Positions 1 to 8,163 are shown, numbered from the stretch's first letter. The stretch is 64,000 nucleotides of DNA from an uncultured Collinsella sp. (GCA_934654585.1 CAKUGF010000003.1:80418-144417), one strand, 5' to 3'. Program-made: numbers and translations. The notes: generated by a model from the letters alone, not told the origin.

Positions 1-2
1 GT

Positions 3-509
3 CGCGACCTGCACGTCGTGGACTCGTATCGCTGCATGATTACGCTGCCGGACGGTTCGCAGAAGAATATCGTCAAGTACGAGCGCGACGCGTGCGACCT
101 CAAGATCCGTGAGGTTGAGAGCCTTCATGAGGTCGCAGATGCTTATCCCGTGGACAAGCTGCTCACTGCGGGCGATCCGGCCTATCTGCAGGCGCACCAC
201 GAGGAGATGTACGCTCCCTTTACCGAGACGCTTTCGGGTATGTTTACGGCCGACTGGTACTTTGAGTTTACGGCGCCTGGCATCGATAAGGCCCGCGCTC
301 TCGAGGGCTCCTTGTCCAAGTTGGGCATCGATGCCAGCGAGGTCGTTTCGTTTGGCGACGGCCAGAACGACAAGTCCATGATCGAGTGGGCAGGCACGGG
401 TGTTGCTATGGGCAACGCCGTCGACGAGGTCAAGGCTGTGGCTCAGATGGTAACCGCCAATAACAATGAAGACGGTATCGCGGTGGCGCTTGACCAGTTG
501 CTGGGTTAG
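3..509 (+). CDS. Cof-type HAD hydrolase, C-terminal part (5' end outside window)
   Basis: The reading frame is open to the left edge of the window, so only about the last 168 residues of a roughly 270-residue protein are present. The visible part carries the Cof-family C-terminal motif FGDGQND followed by GVAMGNAVDEVKAVA, the Mg-binding and cap-closing region of the haloacid dehalogenase superfamily. These cytoplasmic enzymes dephosphorylate small phosphorylated metabolites such as sugar phosphates; the substrate cannot be told from sequence. A GTG at 18 could serve as a start, but the upstream residues RDLHV continue the fold, so I treat it as internal. An intrinsic terminator follows directly. 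Confidence 0.85.
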   Translation, partial: RDLHVVDSYRCMITLPDGSQKNIVKYERDACDLKIREVESLHEVADAYPVDKLLTAGDPAYLQAHHEEMYAPFTETLSGMFTADWYFEFTAPGIDKARALEGSLSKLGIDASEVVSFGDGQNDKSMIEWAGTGVAMGNAVDEVKAVAQMVTANNNEDGIAVALDQLLG

Positions 510-532
510 AATCGCCGATAGTGCATGGTTCG

Positions 533-557
533 GGCGTCCGCTTGCGGGCGCCTTTTT
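533..557 (+). terminator. Intrinsic terminator after HAD gene
   Basis: A 9-bp GC-rich stem (533-541 with 544-552, one G-U pair) is followed by five Ts. It ends the first HAD transcript just before the ribosome-binding site of the next gene. Confidence 0.75.
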
Positions 558-572
558 GTTAGGGAGGGTGCC

Positions 573-1232
573 GTGTCCGCATTTCCGTTCGACGCCGTTA
601 TCTTTGACATGGACGGCGTTTTGGTCGATACCGAGTTTTACTATCAGCAGGAGCTCGAGAAGTTTATCGATTACCTGCAGATTTCTGTAACGCGTGACGA
701 GCTTAATGCAATTGTGGGTTCGTCGCATCAAGATTTTCAGCAGGTGCTTGTAGAGTGGTACAAGCGCGCAGGGCAGGGTGCCCTTGAACCCGCCGATGCC
801 GAGGCTCGCTATGAAGTGTGGGCGAGCGCCTATCCCTGTGATTACAGCAAACTGCTCAATCCCGGCGTCTCTGAGACGCTGGCGGGGCTTAAAGGCCGTG
901 GGGTTCGCGTTGCGCTGGCTTCGTCGTCGCCCCTCAACAATATTGAGGAAGTATTGAGCACCTGCGGCATTCGCGATTACTTTGAGTTTTTGGTCTCGGG
1001 CGAGCAGTTCAAACGTAGCAAGCCCGAGCCCGATATTTACCTACACGCCATTGACCGACTGGGGCTGCCTGCGGATCGTTGCTGCTGCGTGGAAGACTCG
1101 CTGTATGGCATTACCGCAGGCAAGCGTGCTGGCCTGACGGTCATCGCCAAACGCGAGGAGCGCTTTGGCTTTAGCCAGGATGCCGCGGACAAGATCATTG
1201 ACCAGCTGCTGGATCTGCTGGAGCTTGCATAG
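573..1232 (+). CDS. HAD family hydrolase, beta-phosphoglucomutase-like
   Basis: A 219-residue protein of HAD subfamily IA. Motif I is DMDGVLVDTE near the N terminus, which has the extra acidic residue typical of beta-phosphoglucomutase-like phosphatases. Motif II is ASSSPLNN and motif III/IV is KPEPDIY...VEDSLYGITAGKRAG. The start is the GTG at 573, placed 4 bases after an AGGGAGGG ribosome-binding site; the longer ATG-less extension upstream overlaps the terminator and is not plausible. The size and cap insertion (residues about 20-85) fit a sugar-phosphate or phosphoglycolate phosphatase or a hexose phosphomutase. Substrate unknown. The next gene is a sugar kinase, which would fit a role in sugar phosphate handling, but that is inference. 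Confidence 0.85.
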   Translation: MSAFPFDAVIFDMDGVLVDTEFYYQQELEKFIDYLQISVTRDELNAIVGSSHQDFQQVLVEWYKRAGQGALEPADAEARYEVWASAYPCDYSKLLNPGVSETLAGLKGRGVRVALASSSPLNNIEEVLSTCGIRDYFEFLVSGEQFKRSKPEPDIYLHAIDRLGLPADRCCCVEDSLYGITAGKRAGLTVIAKREERFGFSQDAADKIIDQLLDLLELA

Positions 1233-1292
1233 AGCCTGGGCGGAACGGCTGCCAATACAATGGATTCGTTGGCGCAAGAGGGGAGCAAAGTC

Positions 1293-2156
1293 ATGGCTTT
1301 TAACGTGAATGCGCTGGGATTTGGCGATAACGTCGTCGACCGCTACGAGCATATCCACACGATGTATCCGGGTGGCAATGCGGTGAATTTTGCCGTCTAT
1401 GCCAAGAAGTGCGGCGCTTTGCGCGCTGCCTATATGGGCATCTTCGGTAATGACGCCGCCGCCGAGCATGTGATTGCGAGCCTTGAGGAGGAGGGCGTTG
1501 AGCTTGCCAAGTGCAGGCAGCTCATTGGCGAGAACGGCGCGGCGCGCGTGACTGTCATCGACGGCGACCGTGTTTTCCTCGGCTCCAACGAGGGCGGCGT
1601 TCGTGGTGACGCACGATATGTCCTCGATCGCTTTGACTTGGCGTACATGAAGCAGTTCGATGTGGTCCATTCGGGCAATTACTGCTTCACCGAACGCGAG
1701 TTGCCCAAGCTAAAGGCTGCGGGCATCACCGTCTCATTTGACTTCTCGGACGATTCGACCGATGAGTATTACGAGCAGGTTGCTCCGTTTGTCGACTACG
1801 CCTTTTTGAGCGCTGCGGATGCCGCGAGCGAAGATGAGATTCGCGAGCGCCTCGCTTGGGTTAAGAATTTGGGTCCGCGCTTTGTGTCTGCAACGGCGGG
1901 CGCTGAGGGCTGCATCGCCTATGACGGCGAGCGCTACTATCGCCAGCCAGCGAAGCCCGTGACGAATATGAAGGACACCATGGGCGCCGGGGACTCGTTC
2001 CTGACTTCGTTCCTGATGTGCTATCTCGATTCCGCCAAACGTGGCGACGATGGTCCTGAGGCCATCGAGCGTGCGCTTGACTTTGCGGCTGGGTTTGCCT
2101 CGACCGTATGCGGCATGGAGGGTTCTTGGGGTCACGGAGCTCCGATTTCCGAATAG
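1293..2156 (+). CDS. frlD: PfkB family kinase, fructoselysine 6-kinase-like
   Basis: A 287-residue ribokinase/PfkB protein. The N terminus GDNVVDRYEHIHTMYPGGNA has the spacing and residues I remember from FrlD, which phosphorylates fructoselysine (an Amadori product of heated food) before the deglycase FrlB cleaves it. The C-terminal PfkB signature DTMGAGDSFLTSF supplies the catalytic Asp and the anion hole. The start is ATG 1293 after GAGGGGAG. No frlB deglycase or transporter lies in the window, so the pathway assignment is by family resemblance only; other fructosamine or sugar kinases remain possible. The gene is followed by a 230-bp inverted-repeat element. Confidence 0.72.
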   Translation: MAFNVNALGFGDNVVDRYEHIHTMYPGGNAVNFAVYAKKCGALRAAYMGIFGNDAAAEHVIASLEEEGVELAKCRQLIGENGAARVTVIDGDRVFLGSNEGGVRGDARYVLDRFDLAYMKQFDVVHSGNYCFTERELPKLKAAGITVSFDFSDDSTDEYYEQVAPFVDYAFLSAADAASEDEIRERLAWVKNLGPRFVSATAGAEGCIAYDGERYYRQPAKPVTNMKDTMGAGDSFLTSFLMCYLDSAKRGDDGPEAIERALDFAAGFASTVCGMEGSWGHGAPISE

Positions 2157-2200
2157 CTGAGCAGTTCCGGGGACGCAGGTTGGCACCACCCCGGGACCCC

Positions 2201-2430
2201 GTGGGCAAAAAATGCCAAATATGAGTACTGTCACTAATTTAGTAACAGCAAAACCAGGCTCCTGAGGTCCTTGTTGAGCGTCAGTGAGCGAGTAGAAGCT
2301 GTTTAACATGCCCCCGAGCATGCTAAAACGCCTTGATAATGAACGACTGTACATTATCAAGGCGTTGTTTCTTTGCAAAATAATGTGACTAGCTTTGCAA
2401 CAGTACTCATATTTGGCATTTTTTGCCCAC
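2201..2430. repeat. 230-bp REPIN/MITE-like inverted-repeat element
   Basis: Two perfect 31-bp inverted repeats (2201-2231 and 2400-2430) bound the element. Outside them a GACCCC motif matches on both sides with a one-base offset. Each arm contains its own small palindrome, GGCA-AAAAA-TGCC. The interior holds a perfect 15-bp stem (2327-2341 with 2352-2366, 10-base loop) and a CATGC/GCATG hairpin at 2308-2323. No transposase frame is present. It sits between the convergent ends of frlD-like and tatD genes. Confidence 0.85.
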
Positions 2431-2435
2431 TGGGG

Positions 2436-3218
2436 TCAGTGGAAGTCGAAAATGGAGTGGGAATTTCTCAGAACGACCGACTTGACGCTCTCCGCTGCGC
2501 AGTTTTTAAGCGCGGCAATGATCTCGGATGTTCGTATAAGTGAATCGGCGAGCTGTTGTGCGCTTGCGTCCGTTTGCGGTTCGGCTGGCGCATCAGTTTC
2601 GAGCAACAAGCGGTCGAGTGGAATCTGTCGTGCGTATTCGCGCCCGCGTTTGGTTGCGAGCATACGCTCGTTGATGGAGAAATAACAGCCCGCACTGCGA
2701 GCGCGGTTGAGCTCGTCCGAGGTGCCGTTAAACCAGTGGAAGATGATGGTGGGGGAGTTGGTACTGCGGTCGAGAAGGCCGCTCGACTCCAAAATGTCCA
2801 AAGCTGCTCCGTCCGCGCGAACGGCGTGAATGGACAGAACACGGTCAGGAAGTGGAGACTGCGACAGCGTCTGGCAAAGCCGTTCAAATGCCTGCATCTG
2901 GATTCCCTCGGTGCCCGCAAAACGTTGCGAGAAATCGAGCCCGACCTCGCCAATAAAGCGTTCCCGGCTAGCGAGCTCGCAAAGCAGGTCGATCTCGGCA
3001 GCGCCACATCGACCGTCGGCGATCCACCAGGGGTGGAGACCCACCCCTGCAATGATATTAGGGCTAGTGCTGGCGCGTTTATTTGCCGTTGCGAAATCGC
3101 GCGGGTCGACGCCGCAATCAAAGAGCCCCAGTCCCATCGCTGCGGCTTCGCGGGCAACGGTGTTTGGGCCGGCCATGAGATCCAAGTGGCAGTGAGCATC
3201 AAAGGACTGCAGCTCCAT
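2436..3218 (-). CDS. tatD: TatD family metal-dependent hydrolase
   Basis: A 260-residue TIM-barrel metallohydrolase of the TatD family (DNase/RNA-DNA processing and quality-control enzymes of the cytoplasm). Visible metal ligands are FDAHCHLD at the N terminus, GVGLHPWW, GEVGLDFS (the bridging Glu), H in LSIHAV, FHWFNG, and LLETDAP near residue 210. Length is usual for the family. It lies 14 bases downstream of tcdA on the same strand, so the two are probably cotranscribed. The stop codon almost touches the 230-bp repeat element. Confidence 0.88.
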   Translation of the reverse strand: MELQSFDAHCHLDLMAGPNTVAREAAAMGLGLFDCGVDPRDFATANKRASTSPNIIAGVGLHPWWIADGRCGAAEIDLLCELASRERFIGEVGLDFSQRFAGTEGIQMQAFERLCQTLSQSPLPDRVLSIHAVRADGAALDILESSGLLDRSTNSPTIIFHWFNGTSDELNRARSAGCYFSINERMLATKRGREYARQIPLDRLLLETDAPAEPQTDASAQQLADSLIRTSEIIAALKNCAAESVKSVVLRNSHSIFDFH

Positions 3219-3232
3219 CGTGGTGTGCCTTG

Positions 3233-4030
3233 CTAGTCTAGGCGCTGGCCATCGGCGCGCACGCGCTCGGTGCCGCGTCCGCTGATCTGGCGAATGACCT
3301 CGCCGGCAATCATCTGGCCCATGATGGGCGGCATAAAGCTGGCGGTTCCAAGTTCAGTGCGTTCGTGGATGTTGGAAGGGTCGCGGGGCTGGGTCTTAAC
3401 CGACTCTTCGCAGCTAAACAGCACGTGTAGGCTCTTGATGCCGCGCTTCTTGCACTCTTTGCGCATGATGCGGCTCATAGGGTCGCGCACCGTATCGAAG
3501 ATGTCGGCAAAACGCAGACATTCGGGATGGAGCTTATTGGCTCCGCCCATGGAGCTTACCAAGCGAATGCCGTGGTCCTGAGCGTATTTGGCAACGGTGA
3601 GCTTGGCCGAGATGGTGTCGATCGCGTCAATGACGTAGTCGAGCTTGCCGCCCGTCTGTTCCAGAACACTCGCGAAGAACTCGTCAATGTTGTCGCTCAA
3701 CAGGTACTCGGTGCGCTTGATGACGGTGGCGGCAGGGTTGATGTCATGGATCATAGCCTCCATAACGTCCACTTTGCGCTTGCCAATGGTGCTCTGAAAG
3801 GCAATGGCCTGACGGTTAATGTTGCTGGGCGCGATGGTGTCTTTGTCCAGAATTACGAAATGGTCAATGCCGCCGCGGGCAAGTGCTTCACAGCAGTTGG
3901 AGCCCACGCCGCCGCAGCCGAGTACCAGCACCGTGGCATCGGCGAGCTTGTCGAGTGCCTCGCGGCCCATGATGATCTCGAGCTTGGTATCGCGTGTCTC
4001 GTTGGGAGCTGAGGCTGCGGTTTCGGTCAT
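3233..4030 (-). CDS. tcdA: tRNA threonylcarbamoyladenosine dehydratase
   Basis: A 265-residue ThiF/MoeB/HesA-fold E1-like protein. GCGGVGSNCCEALARGGI is the ATP-binding Rossmann loop, DKDTIAPSNINRQ the conserved Asp/Arg region, and VIDAID the second nucleotide motif. The C-terminal block GTASFMPPIMGQMIAGEVI is typical of TcdA (CsdL/YgdL), which converts t6A37 of tRNAs to the cyclic form ct6A. The CXXC zinc sites of MoeB are absent, as expected for TcdA. Start ATG 4030 follows GAGGAT. It heads a two-gene unit with tatD. Confidence 0.88.
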   Translation of the reverse strand: MTETAASAPNETRDTKLEIIMGREALDKLADATVLVLGCGGVGSNCCEALARGGIDHFVILDKDTIAPSNINRQAIAFQSTIGKRKVDVMEAMIHDINPAATVIKRTEYLLSDNIDEFFASVLEQTGGKLDYVIDAIDTISAKLTVAKYAQDHGIRLVSSMGGANKLHPECLRFADIFDTVRDPMSRIMRKECKKRGIKSLHVLFSCEESVKTQPRDPSNIHERTELGTASFMPPIMGQMIAGEVIRQISGRGTERVRADGQRLD

Positions 4031-4152
4031 AAATATCCTCCGATGGAGAAGCGATTCGTGTTTTAGCTATCGCCATTATAGGTATTATCGCGATTCCATT
4101 TGAGCCCTAGGGGCTTGTTGAAATGAGGCAGTGATTCGCATAAGATTGAAGC

Positions 4153-4245
4153 AGATGGCACCCGTTGCAGCGGGTGGCCAACTCCGAAACACGTTTATGG
4201 CGTGAGAAGTGGCCGTCTTCGCATTACGCGGGGGCGGCTATTTCA
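4153..4245 (+). ncRNA. Candidate antisense RNA of a type I toxin-antitoxin pair
   Basis: A sigma70-like promoter points toward the small peptide gene from its 3' side: TTGAAA (4118-4123), 17-base spacer, TAAGAT (4141-4146). The predicted RNA begins with the hairpin CACCCG-TTGCAG-CGGGTG and runs to GCCGTC...GGCGGC followed by TATTTC, a terminator that overlaps the stop codon of the convergent peptide gene. Type I modules often have convergent RNAs sharing a bidirectional terminator. Boundaries are estimates and no expression data exist. Confidence 0.35.
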
Positions 4246-4324
4246 TTCGACCTCCAATGTGGATGCCGAGCTCCACGGCCGCGATTACAAGCAATAACAA
4301 CGTCAGGACATCGTCAATACTCAT
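4238..4324 (-). CDS. 28-residue hydrophobic peptide, putative type I toxin
   Basis: The peptide starts MSIDDVLTLLLLVIAAVELG and ends GRMK: an acidic N terminus, one membrane-spanning stretch (residues about 6-23), and a short basic tail. An AAGGAG ribosome-binding site lies 8 bases before the ATG. A possible promoter on the same strand is TAGAAC-17-TACAAT (4405-4377). Size, topology and the GC-rich hairpin region after the stop are those of the holin-like/Fst-type membrane toxins of type I systems. No homology search was possible; it could also be a regulatory membrane peptide. Confidence 0.55.
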   Translation of the reverse strand: MSIDDVLTLLLLVIAAVELGIHIGGRMK

Positions 4325-4402
4325 AGTCCATCTCCTTCTCGGGTAGAGAGGAGCTGGCCCATCTGCTTCTGGCCCTATTGTATCTAAAACCGAACGAATG
4401 TT

Positions 4403-4456
4403 CTATACTAAGTTAATATTAGATAATTAGACAAACATCTAAATATCGAGTATAGT
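4403..4456 (+). promoter_or_regulatory. Promoter and dyad operator of the arsR-sdpI operon
   Basis: TAGACA (4428-4433), a 17-base spacer and TATAGT (4451-4456) form a good promoter. It is overlaid by nested dyads: CTATACT/AGTATAG (4403-4409, 4449-4455) and AATATTAGAT/ATCTAAATAT (4415-4424, 4437-4446). Such a position suits autorepression by the ArsR protein. Confidence 0.6.
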
Positions 4457-4490
4457 GTGCGCGTCGAACGAACTGGTGAGAGGAGGTTCT

Positions 4491-4769
4491 ATGCCGGGAG
4501 AGGGTTTTAAGGCACTGGCCGATCCAACGCGGCGGCGCATTTTGGAACTGCTGCGCGAGGGCAATTGCACGGCGGGGGAGCTTGCCGAGCATTTCGACAT
4601 CAGCAAACCGTCGCTCAGCCATCACTTGGCAACGCTTAAGAATGCTGGGCTGGTGACCGATGAACGTCATGGTCAAAACATCGTATACAGCTTAAACACC
4701 ACCGTCATGCAGGACTTGATCGGCTGGTTTATGGGCTTTACAAACGCTGAAGGTGATAAGGATGAATAA
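4491..4769 (+). CDS. ArsR/SmtB family transcriptional regulator (SdpR-like)
   Basis: A 92-residue winged-helix repressor. FKALADPTRRRILELL is the canonical ArsR opening, and ISKPSLSHHLATLKNAGLV is the recognition helix. There are no metal-binding Cys pairs, matching the SdpR/autorepressor branch rather than the arsenic or cadmium sensors. Start ATG 4491 follows a strong AGGAGG. It overlaps the next gene by 8 bases; in Bacillus the SdpR-SdpI pair works together, the membrane protein SdpI binding the toxin and titrating the repressor. An overlapping palindrome in its promoter suggests autoregulation. Confidence 0.85.
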   Translation: MPGEGFKALADPTRRRILELLREGNCTAGELAEHFDISKPSLSHHLATLKNAGLVTDERHGQNIVYSLNTTVMQDLIGWFMGFTNAEGDKDE

Positions 4770-5466
4770 CGAAAACAAGGGCATTCACGCCACGGGGGTA
4801 TCGTCGCGCGTATGGGTCGCGCTTGCCGTGCTGTGCGCGGTCAACGTGGCGGCGCACCTCTTGGTGATGCCGAGCCTGCCTGCGCAGATCCCCACGCATT
4901 GGGGAGCGAATGGTGCCGTTAACGGCTGGGGTCCCAGCTGGATGGCCTCGGTGCTCGGCGCACTGCCGCTGGTGTTTCTCGCAATGTTCTATGTGGTGCC
5001 GCGCATTGACCCTAAGGGCGAAGCATATCGGACCTCGGGCAAGTTCTATCAGGGCTTTGTGATTGCTTTCACGCTGCTCATGTGTGCCGTAAGCTGGCTG
5101 GGGGAGCTTACGGTTTGGGGTGTAGTTCCCGCCGTTGGAACGGTCAACTTGCTGATTTCCGGCGCCATTGGTCTGCTCTTTATTGGCATGGGCAACTACC
5201 TGCCGCGCGTAAAGCAGAACTATACGCTTGGCATCAAGACGCCCTGGGCGCTTGCCGACCCCGAGAACTGGCGCCGTACGCAGCGTTTTGGCGGCGCCTG
5301 CTTTATGGTGCTGGGCATAGGACTCATCGTGATGGGCGTGGCGGGCAGTGTGCTTTCGAGCGAGGTCACAGCCGCGGCGATCGCGATTCTGGCGTTTGGG
5401 GCGGCTGGAGCCGCATACGTCTATTCGTATCTGCTGTGGCGAAAAGCCCAGCGAGCCGTTCGCTAA
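4762..5466 (+). CDS. SdpI family membrane protein
   Basis: A 234-residue multi-pass membrane protein. Residues about 30-60 contain a DUF1648-type motif (LPAQIPTHWGANGAVNGWG), and the C-terminal half has the SdpI signature (YTLGIKTPWALADPENWRRTQRF). Six or so hydrophobic segments are visible. In Bacillus subtilis SdpI confers immunity to the SdpC killing peptide and sequesters SdpR. Here no sdpC-like gene is next to it, so it may respond to foreign peptides or to envelope stress. Start ATG 4762 follows AAGG and is translationally coupled to the upstream regulator. Confidence 0.82.
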   Translation: MNNENKGIHATGVSSRVWVALAVLCAVNVAAHLLVMPSLPAQIPTHWGANGAVNGWGPSWMASVLGALPLVFLAMFYVVPRIDPKGEAYRTSGKFYQGFVIAFTLLMCAVSWLGELTVWGVVPAVGTVNLLISGAIGLLFIGMGNYLPRVKQNYTLGIKTPWALADPENWRRTQRFGGACFMVLGIGLIVMGVAGSVLSSEVTAAAIAILAFGAAGAAYVYSYLLWRKAQRAVR

Positions 5467-5532
5467 GGTTGCGGAAAACTAGCGTACGCAGGTCTAGATA
5501 TGCTCTAGGGGACTTTTCCCAGGTAGTATTAG

Positions 5533-5558
5533 GGGGTGTGGGCAACCATGCCCCTTTT
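5533..5558 (+). terminator. Intrinsic terminator after sdpI-like gene
   Basis: A 9-bp stem (5533-5541 with 5546-5554, two wobble pairs) with a GCAA loop is followed by TTTT. Confidence 0.6.
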
Positions 5559-5649
5559 CGTTTAGCTTCAGAGTTGATTTCCTCATTTCGTTTCTATTAA
5601 AGCGAAACAAGAATTGGGAAACAGCAGGTAGAAAGGATAAGACAGGCAA

Positions 5650-7329
5650 ATGGCAGAGTTTATCTACCAGATGTATCAGGCTCGTAAGGCCCATGGCGAC
5701 AAGGTGATCCTTGACGACGTGACCCTGAGCTTCTATCCCGGCGCCAAGATCGGCGTCGTGGGCCCCAACGGCATGGGCAAGTCGACCCTGCTCAAGATCA
5801 TGGCTGGTATCGAAGAGGTTTCTAACGGCGACGCCAGGCTTACCCCTGGCTACACCGTTGGCATTCTGCAGCAGGAGCCGCCGCTCGACGACGACAAGAC
5901 CGTCATCGAGAACGTGCGCATGGCATTTGGCGATATGATCGCCAAGGTCGATCGCTTCAACAAGATTGGCGAGGAGATGTGCGACCCGGATTGCGACATG
6001 GACGCCCTTATGGCCGAGATGGGCAAGCTCCAGGACGAGATCGACGCCGCCGACGGCTGGGATATCGATTCCAAGCTCGGTCAGGCCATGGACGCCCTGC
6101 AGCTGCCCGATTCCGATATGCCGGTCAACGTGCTTTCTGGCGGCGAGCGCCGTCGCGTGGCCCTGTGCAAGCTGCTGCTCGAGGCTCCCGACCTGCTGCT
6201 GCTCGACGAGCCCACGAACCACCTGGACGCCGAGTCGATCCTATGGCTCGAGCACTTCCTGCACAACTATCAGGGCGCGGTGCTTGCCGTCACGCACGAT
6301 CGCTACTTCTTGGATAACGTTGCCGAGTGGATCTGCGAGGTTGACCGCGGTCACCTTTATCCCTACAAGGGCAACTACTCCACGTATCTGGAGACCAAGG
6401 CCGCGCGTATCGAGGCTCAGGGCAACCGCGATGCCAAGCTCGCCAAGCGTATGGAGGCCGAGCTCGAGTGGGTGCGCAGCTCGCCGAAGGCTCGTCAGGC
6501 CAAGAACAAGGCCCGTCTGGCCCGCTACGAGGAGATGGAGGCCGAGGCCCGCGCCAGCCAGAAGCTCGACTGGACCGACATCCGCATCCCCGTCGGACCG
6601 CGTCTGGGCAACAAGGTGCTCGAGGCCCATCATCTGCACAAGGAGTTCGACGGCCGCGTGCTCATCGACGACCTTTCGTTCACCCTTCCGCGCAACGGCA
6701 TCGTGGGCGTGATCGGCCCCAACGGCGTCGGTAAGACCACGCTGTTCAAGACCATCGTTGGCCTGGAGCCGCTGACCTCGGGTGAGCTCGAGGTGGGCGA
6801 GACCGTCAAGATTTCCTACGTCGACCAGAACCGTGAGGGCATCGACCCCGACAAGAACCTGTGGGAGGTCGTCTCGGACGGACTCGATCACATGATAGTC
6901 GGCGAGACCGAGGTCCCGAGCCGCGCCTACGTGGCGAGCTTTGGCTTTAAGGGCCAGGACCAGCAGAAGCGCGCCGGCGTGCTTTCCGGCGGCGAGCGCA
7001 ACCGTCTGAACCTGGCGCTTACGCTCAAGCAGGGCGGTAACTTACTGCTGCTCGACGAGCCCACGAACGACCTGGACGTCGAGACGCTGTCCTCGCTCGA
7101 GGCCGCGCTGCTCGAGTTCCCGGGCTGCAGCGTGGTCATTAGCCACGACCGTATGTTTCTGGACCGTGTTGCCACGCACATTCTGGCGTGGGAGGGCACC
7201 GACGAGAATCCGGGCAACTGGTACTGGTTCGAGGGCAACTTCGAGGCCTATCAGGCCAACCGCATTGAGCGCCTGGGTGAAGACGCAGCCCAGCCGCATC
7301 GCGTCCACAGGAAACTGACGCGCGACTAG
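5650..7329 (+). CDS. ettA: Energy-dependent translational throttle protein (ABC-F ATPase)
   Basis: A 559-residue soluble ABC-F protein with two ATPase domains. Domain 1 has GPNGMGKST, LSGGERRRVALC and LLLDEPTNHLD; domain 2 has GPNGVGKTT, LSGGERNRLNLA and LLLDEPTNDLD. The linker between them carries the EttA-type ELEWVRSSPKARQAKNKARL segment (the P-site tRNA interaction motif), and the N terminus MAEFIYQMYQ plus overall length match EttA (about 555 residues). EttA binds the ribosomal E site and gates the first elongation step according to the ATP/ADP ratio. There are no transmembrane segments. Codon use is strongly biased to C/G third positions, as in highly expressed genes. Confidence 0.93.
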   Translation: MAEFIYQMYQARKAHGDKVILDDVTLSFYPGAKIGVVGPNGMGKSTLLKIMAGIEEVSNGDARLTPGYTVGILQQEPPLDDDKTVIENVRMAFGDMIAKVDRFNKIGEEMCDPDCDMDALMAEMGKLQDEIDAADGWDIDSKLGQAMDALQLPDSDMPVNVLSGGERRRVALCKLLLEAPDLLLLDEPTNHLDAESILWLEHFLHNYQGAVLAVTHDRYFLDNVAEWICEVDRGHLYPYKGNYSTYLETKAARIEAQGNRDAKLAKRMEAELEWVRSSPKARQAKNKARLARYEEMEAEARASQKLDWTDIRIPVGPRLGNKVLEAHHLHKEFDGRVLIDDLSFTLPRNGIVGVIGPNGVGKTTLFKTIVGLEPLTSGELEVGETVKISYVDQNREGIDPDKNLWEVVSDGLDHMIVGETEVPSRAYVASFGFKGQDQQKRAGVLSGGERNRLNLALTLKQGGNLLLLDEPTNDLDVETLSSLEAALLEFPGCSVVISHDRMFLDRVATHILAWEGTDENPGNWYWFEGNFEAYQANRIERLGEDAAQPHRVHRKLTRD

Positions 7330-7371
7330 GTTTATTACTGGTTTGGTTGCGTAACATCGCAGATGAGTAAT

Positions 7372-7411
7372 AATAACGGCTCAAATCCGGATTTGGATTT
7401 GAGCCGTTATT
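7372..7411. terminator. Bidirectional hairpin terminator between ettA and treR (repeated sequence)
   Basis: A perfect 17-bp stem (7372-7388 with 7395-7411) and a GGATTT loop. The core 34 bases recur exactly at 11705-11738. It separates converging genes; on the minus strand it is followed by TTATTATTACT. Confidence 0.7.
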
Positions 7412-7416
7412 CGCTG

Positions 7417-8133
7417 CTACTTGCGTCGAGCGATATCGTGAAAGACAAAGTAGTCGGGGCGGTGTCGCGAACAGGTGTATTCGAACATTTCTCCGGCGGC
7501 GGTAAAGACTTGGTTGGACATAACGGCCATGTAGCAGCCTTCGGGAAGGTCCAACAGCTCATAGTCGCGCTTGGTGGCGGGTTCGACGGTTATTTGGCGA
7601 CTGCTTTGGGCAATCTTAAGGCCAAGGTCCTGCTCGAGATATCGATAAATGGAGCTTGAGGCCTTATCGGCATCGAGCCCCTGTACGTCGCTTGCCAAAA
7701 AATAGCTTTCATCGTGAATGACTGGGCAACCGGCTATGGAACGAACGCGCTCGAGATGAATGAGATCTGTCCCGACTTCAAACCCCGTTCTGTGGGCTGC
7801 CTTTTCGGTAGCTTTGACTTGCTCAAAGAGCGTCACCTTTGTTTCGGAATCAAGCTCTAGGCGTCTGACGGACTCGTCGTATGTTTCGATACCTCCAACC
7901 TCAAACAGGGCACGACTGCGTGGGCGCCAGATGACACGGACACCCTTGCCGTGAATCGGTTGCACCAGTCCCTCGTCGGCGAGCGCAGTGAGTGCGCGTC
8001 GAAGTGTGTTATGCGAACACTCGTATTTTTGGACGAGTTGGGCCTCGGAGGGGAGAAACGACTGAAAAGGATACGTTCCCTCAAGAATGTCGCCTTTGAT
8101 ATCGGTGTAGATGCCTTGCCAGATGGCCTTCAT
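7417..8133 (-). CDS. treR: GntR family repressor of the trehalose operon
   Basis: A 238-residue GntR/HutC-type regulator. The N-terminal winged helix contains FLPSEAQLVQKYECSHNTLRRALTALADEGL, and residues about 85-235 form a UTRA effector domain (YDESVRRLELDSETKV, DESYFLA, HRPDYFVF). TreR proteins of this type sense trehalose 6-phosphate. It is divergent from treB-treC, and palindromes with the core CAACTTATT..AATAAGTTG lie between the two starts. I chose ATG 8133, 6 bases after AAAGGA, over the ATG at 8151 that would place the start inside a putative operator half-site. Confidence 0.87.
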   Translation of the reverse strand: MKAIWQGIYTDIKGDILEGTYPFQSFLPSEAQLVQKYECSHNTLRRALTALADEGLVQPIHGKGVRVIWRPRSRALFEVGGIETYDESVRRLELDSETKVTLFEQVKATEKAAHRTGFEVGTDLIHLERVRSIAGCPVIHDESYFLASDVQGLDADKASSSIYRYLEQDLGLKIAQSSRQITVEPATKRDYELLDLPEGCYMAVMSNQVFTAAGEMFEYTCSRHRPDYFVFHDIARRK

Positions 8134-8153
8134 AGCTGTCCTTTGAATCATTT

Positions 8154-8163
8154 AAATAAGTTG
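8154..8163. promoter_or_regulatory. Putative TreR operator half-site
   Basis: AAATAAGTTG repeats the right half of the two complete palindromes farther toward treB. It lies just upstream of the treR start, so it could mediate autoregulation. Confidence 0.4.

Noticed and set aside
2395..2685. Plus-strand frame starting inside the 230-bp repeat
   Set aside because: Begins in the repeat arm and runs antisense to tatD; no motif.
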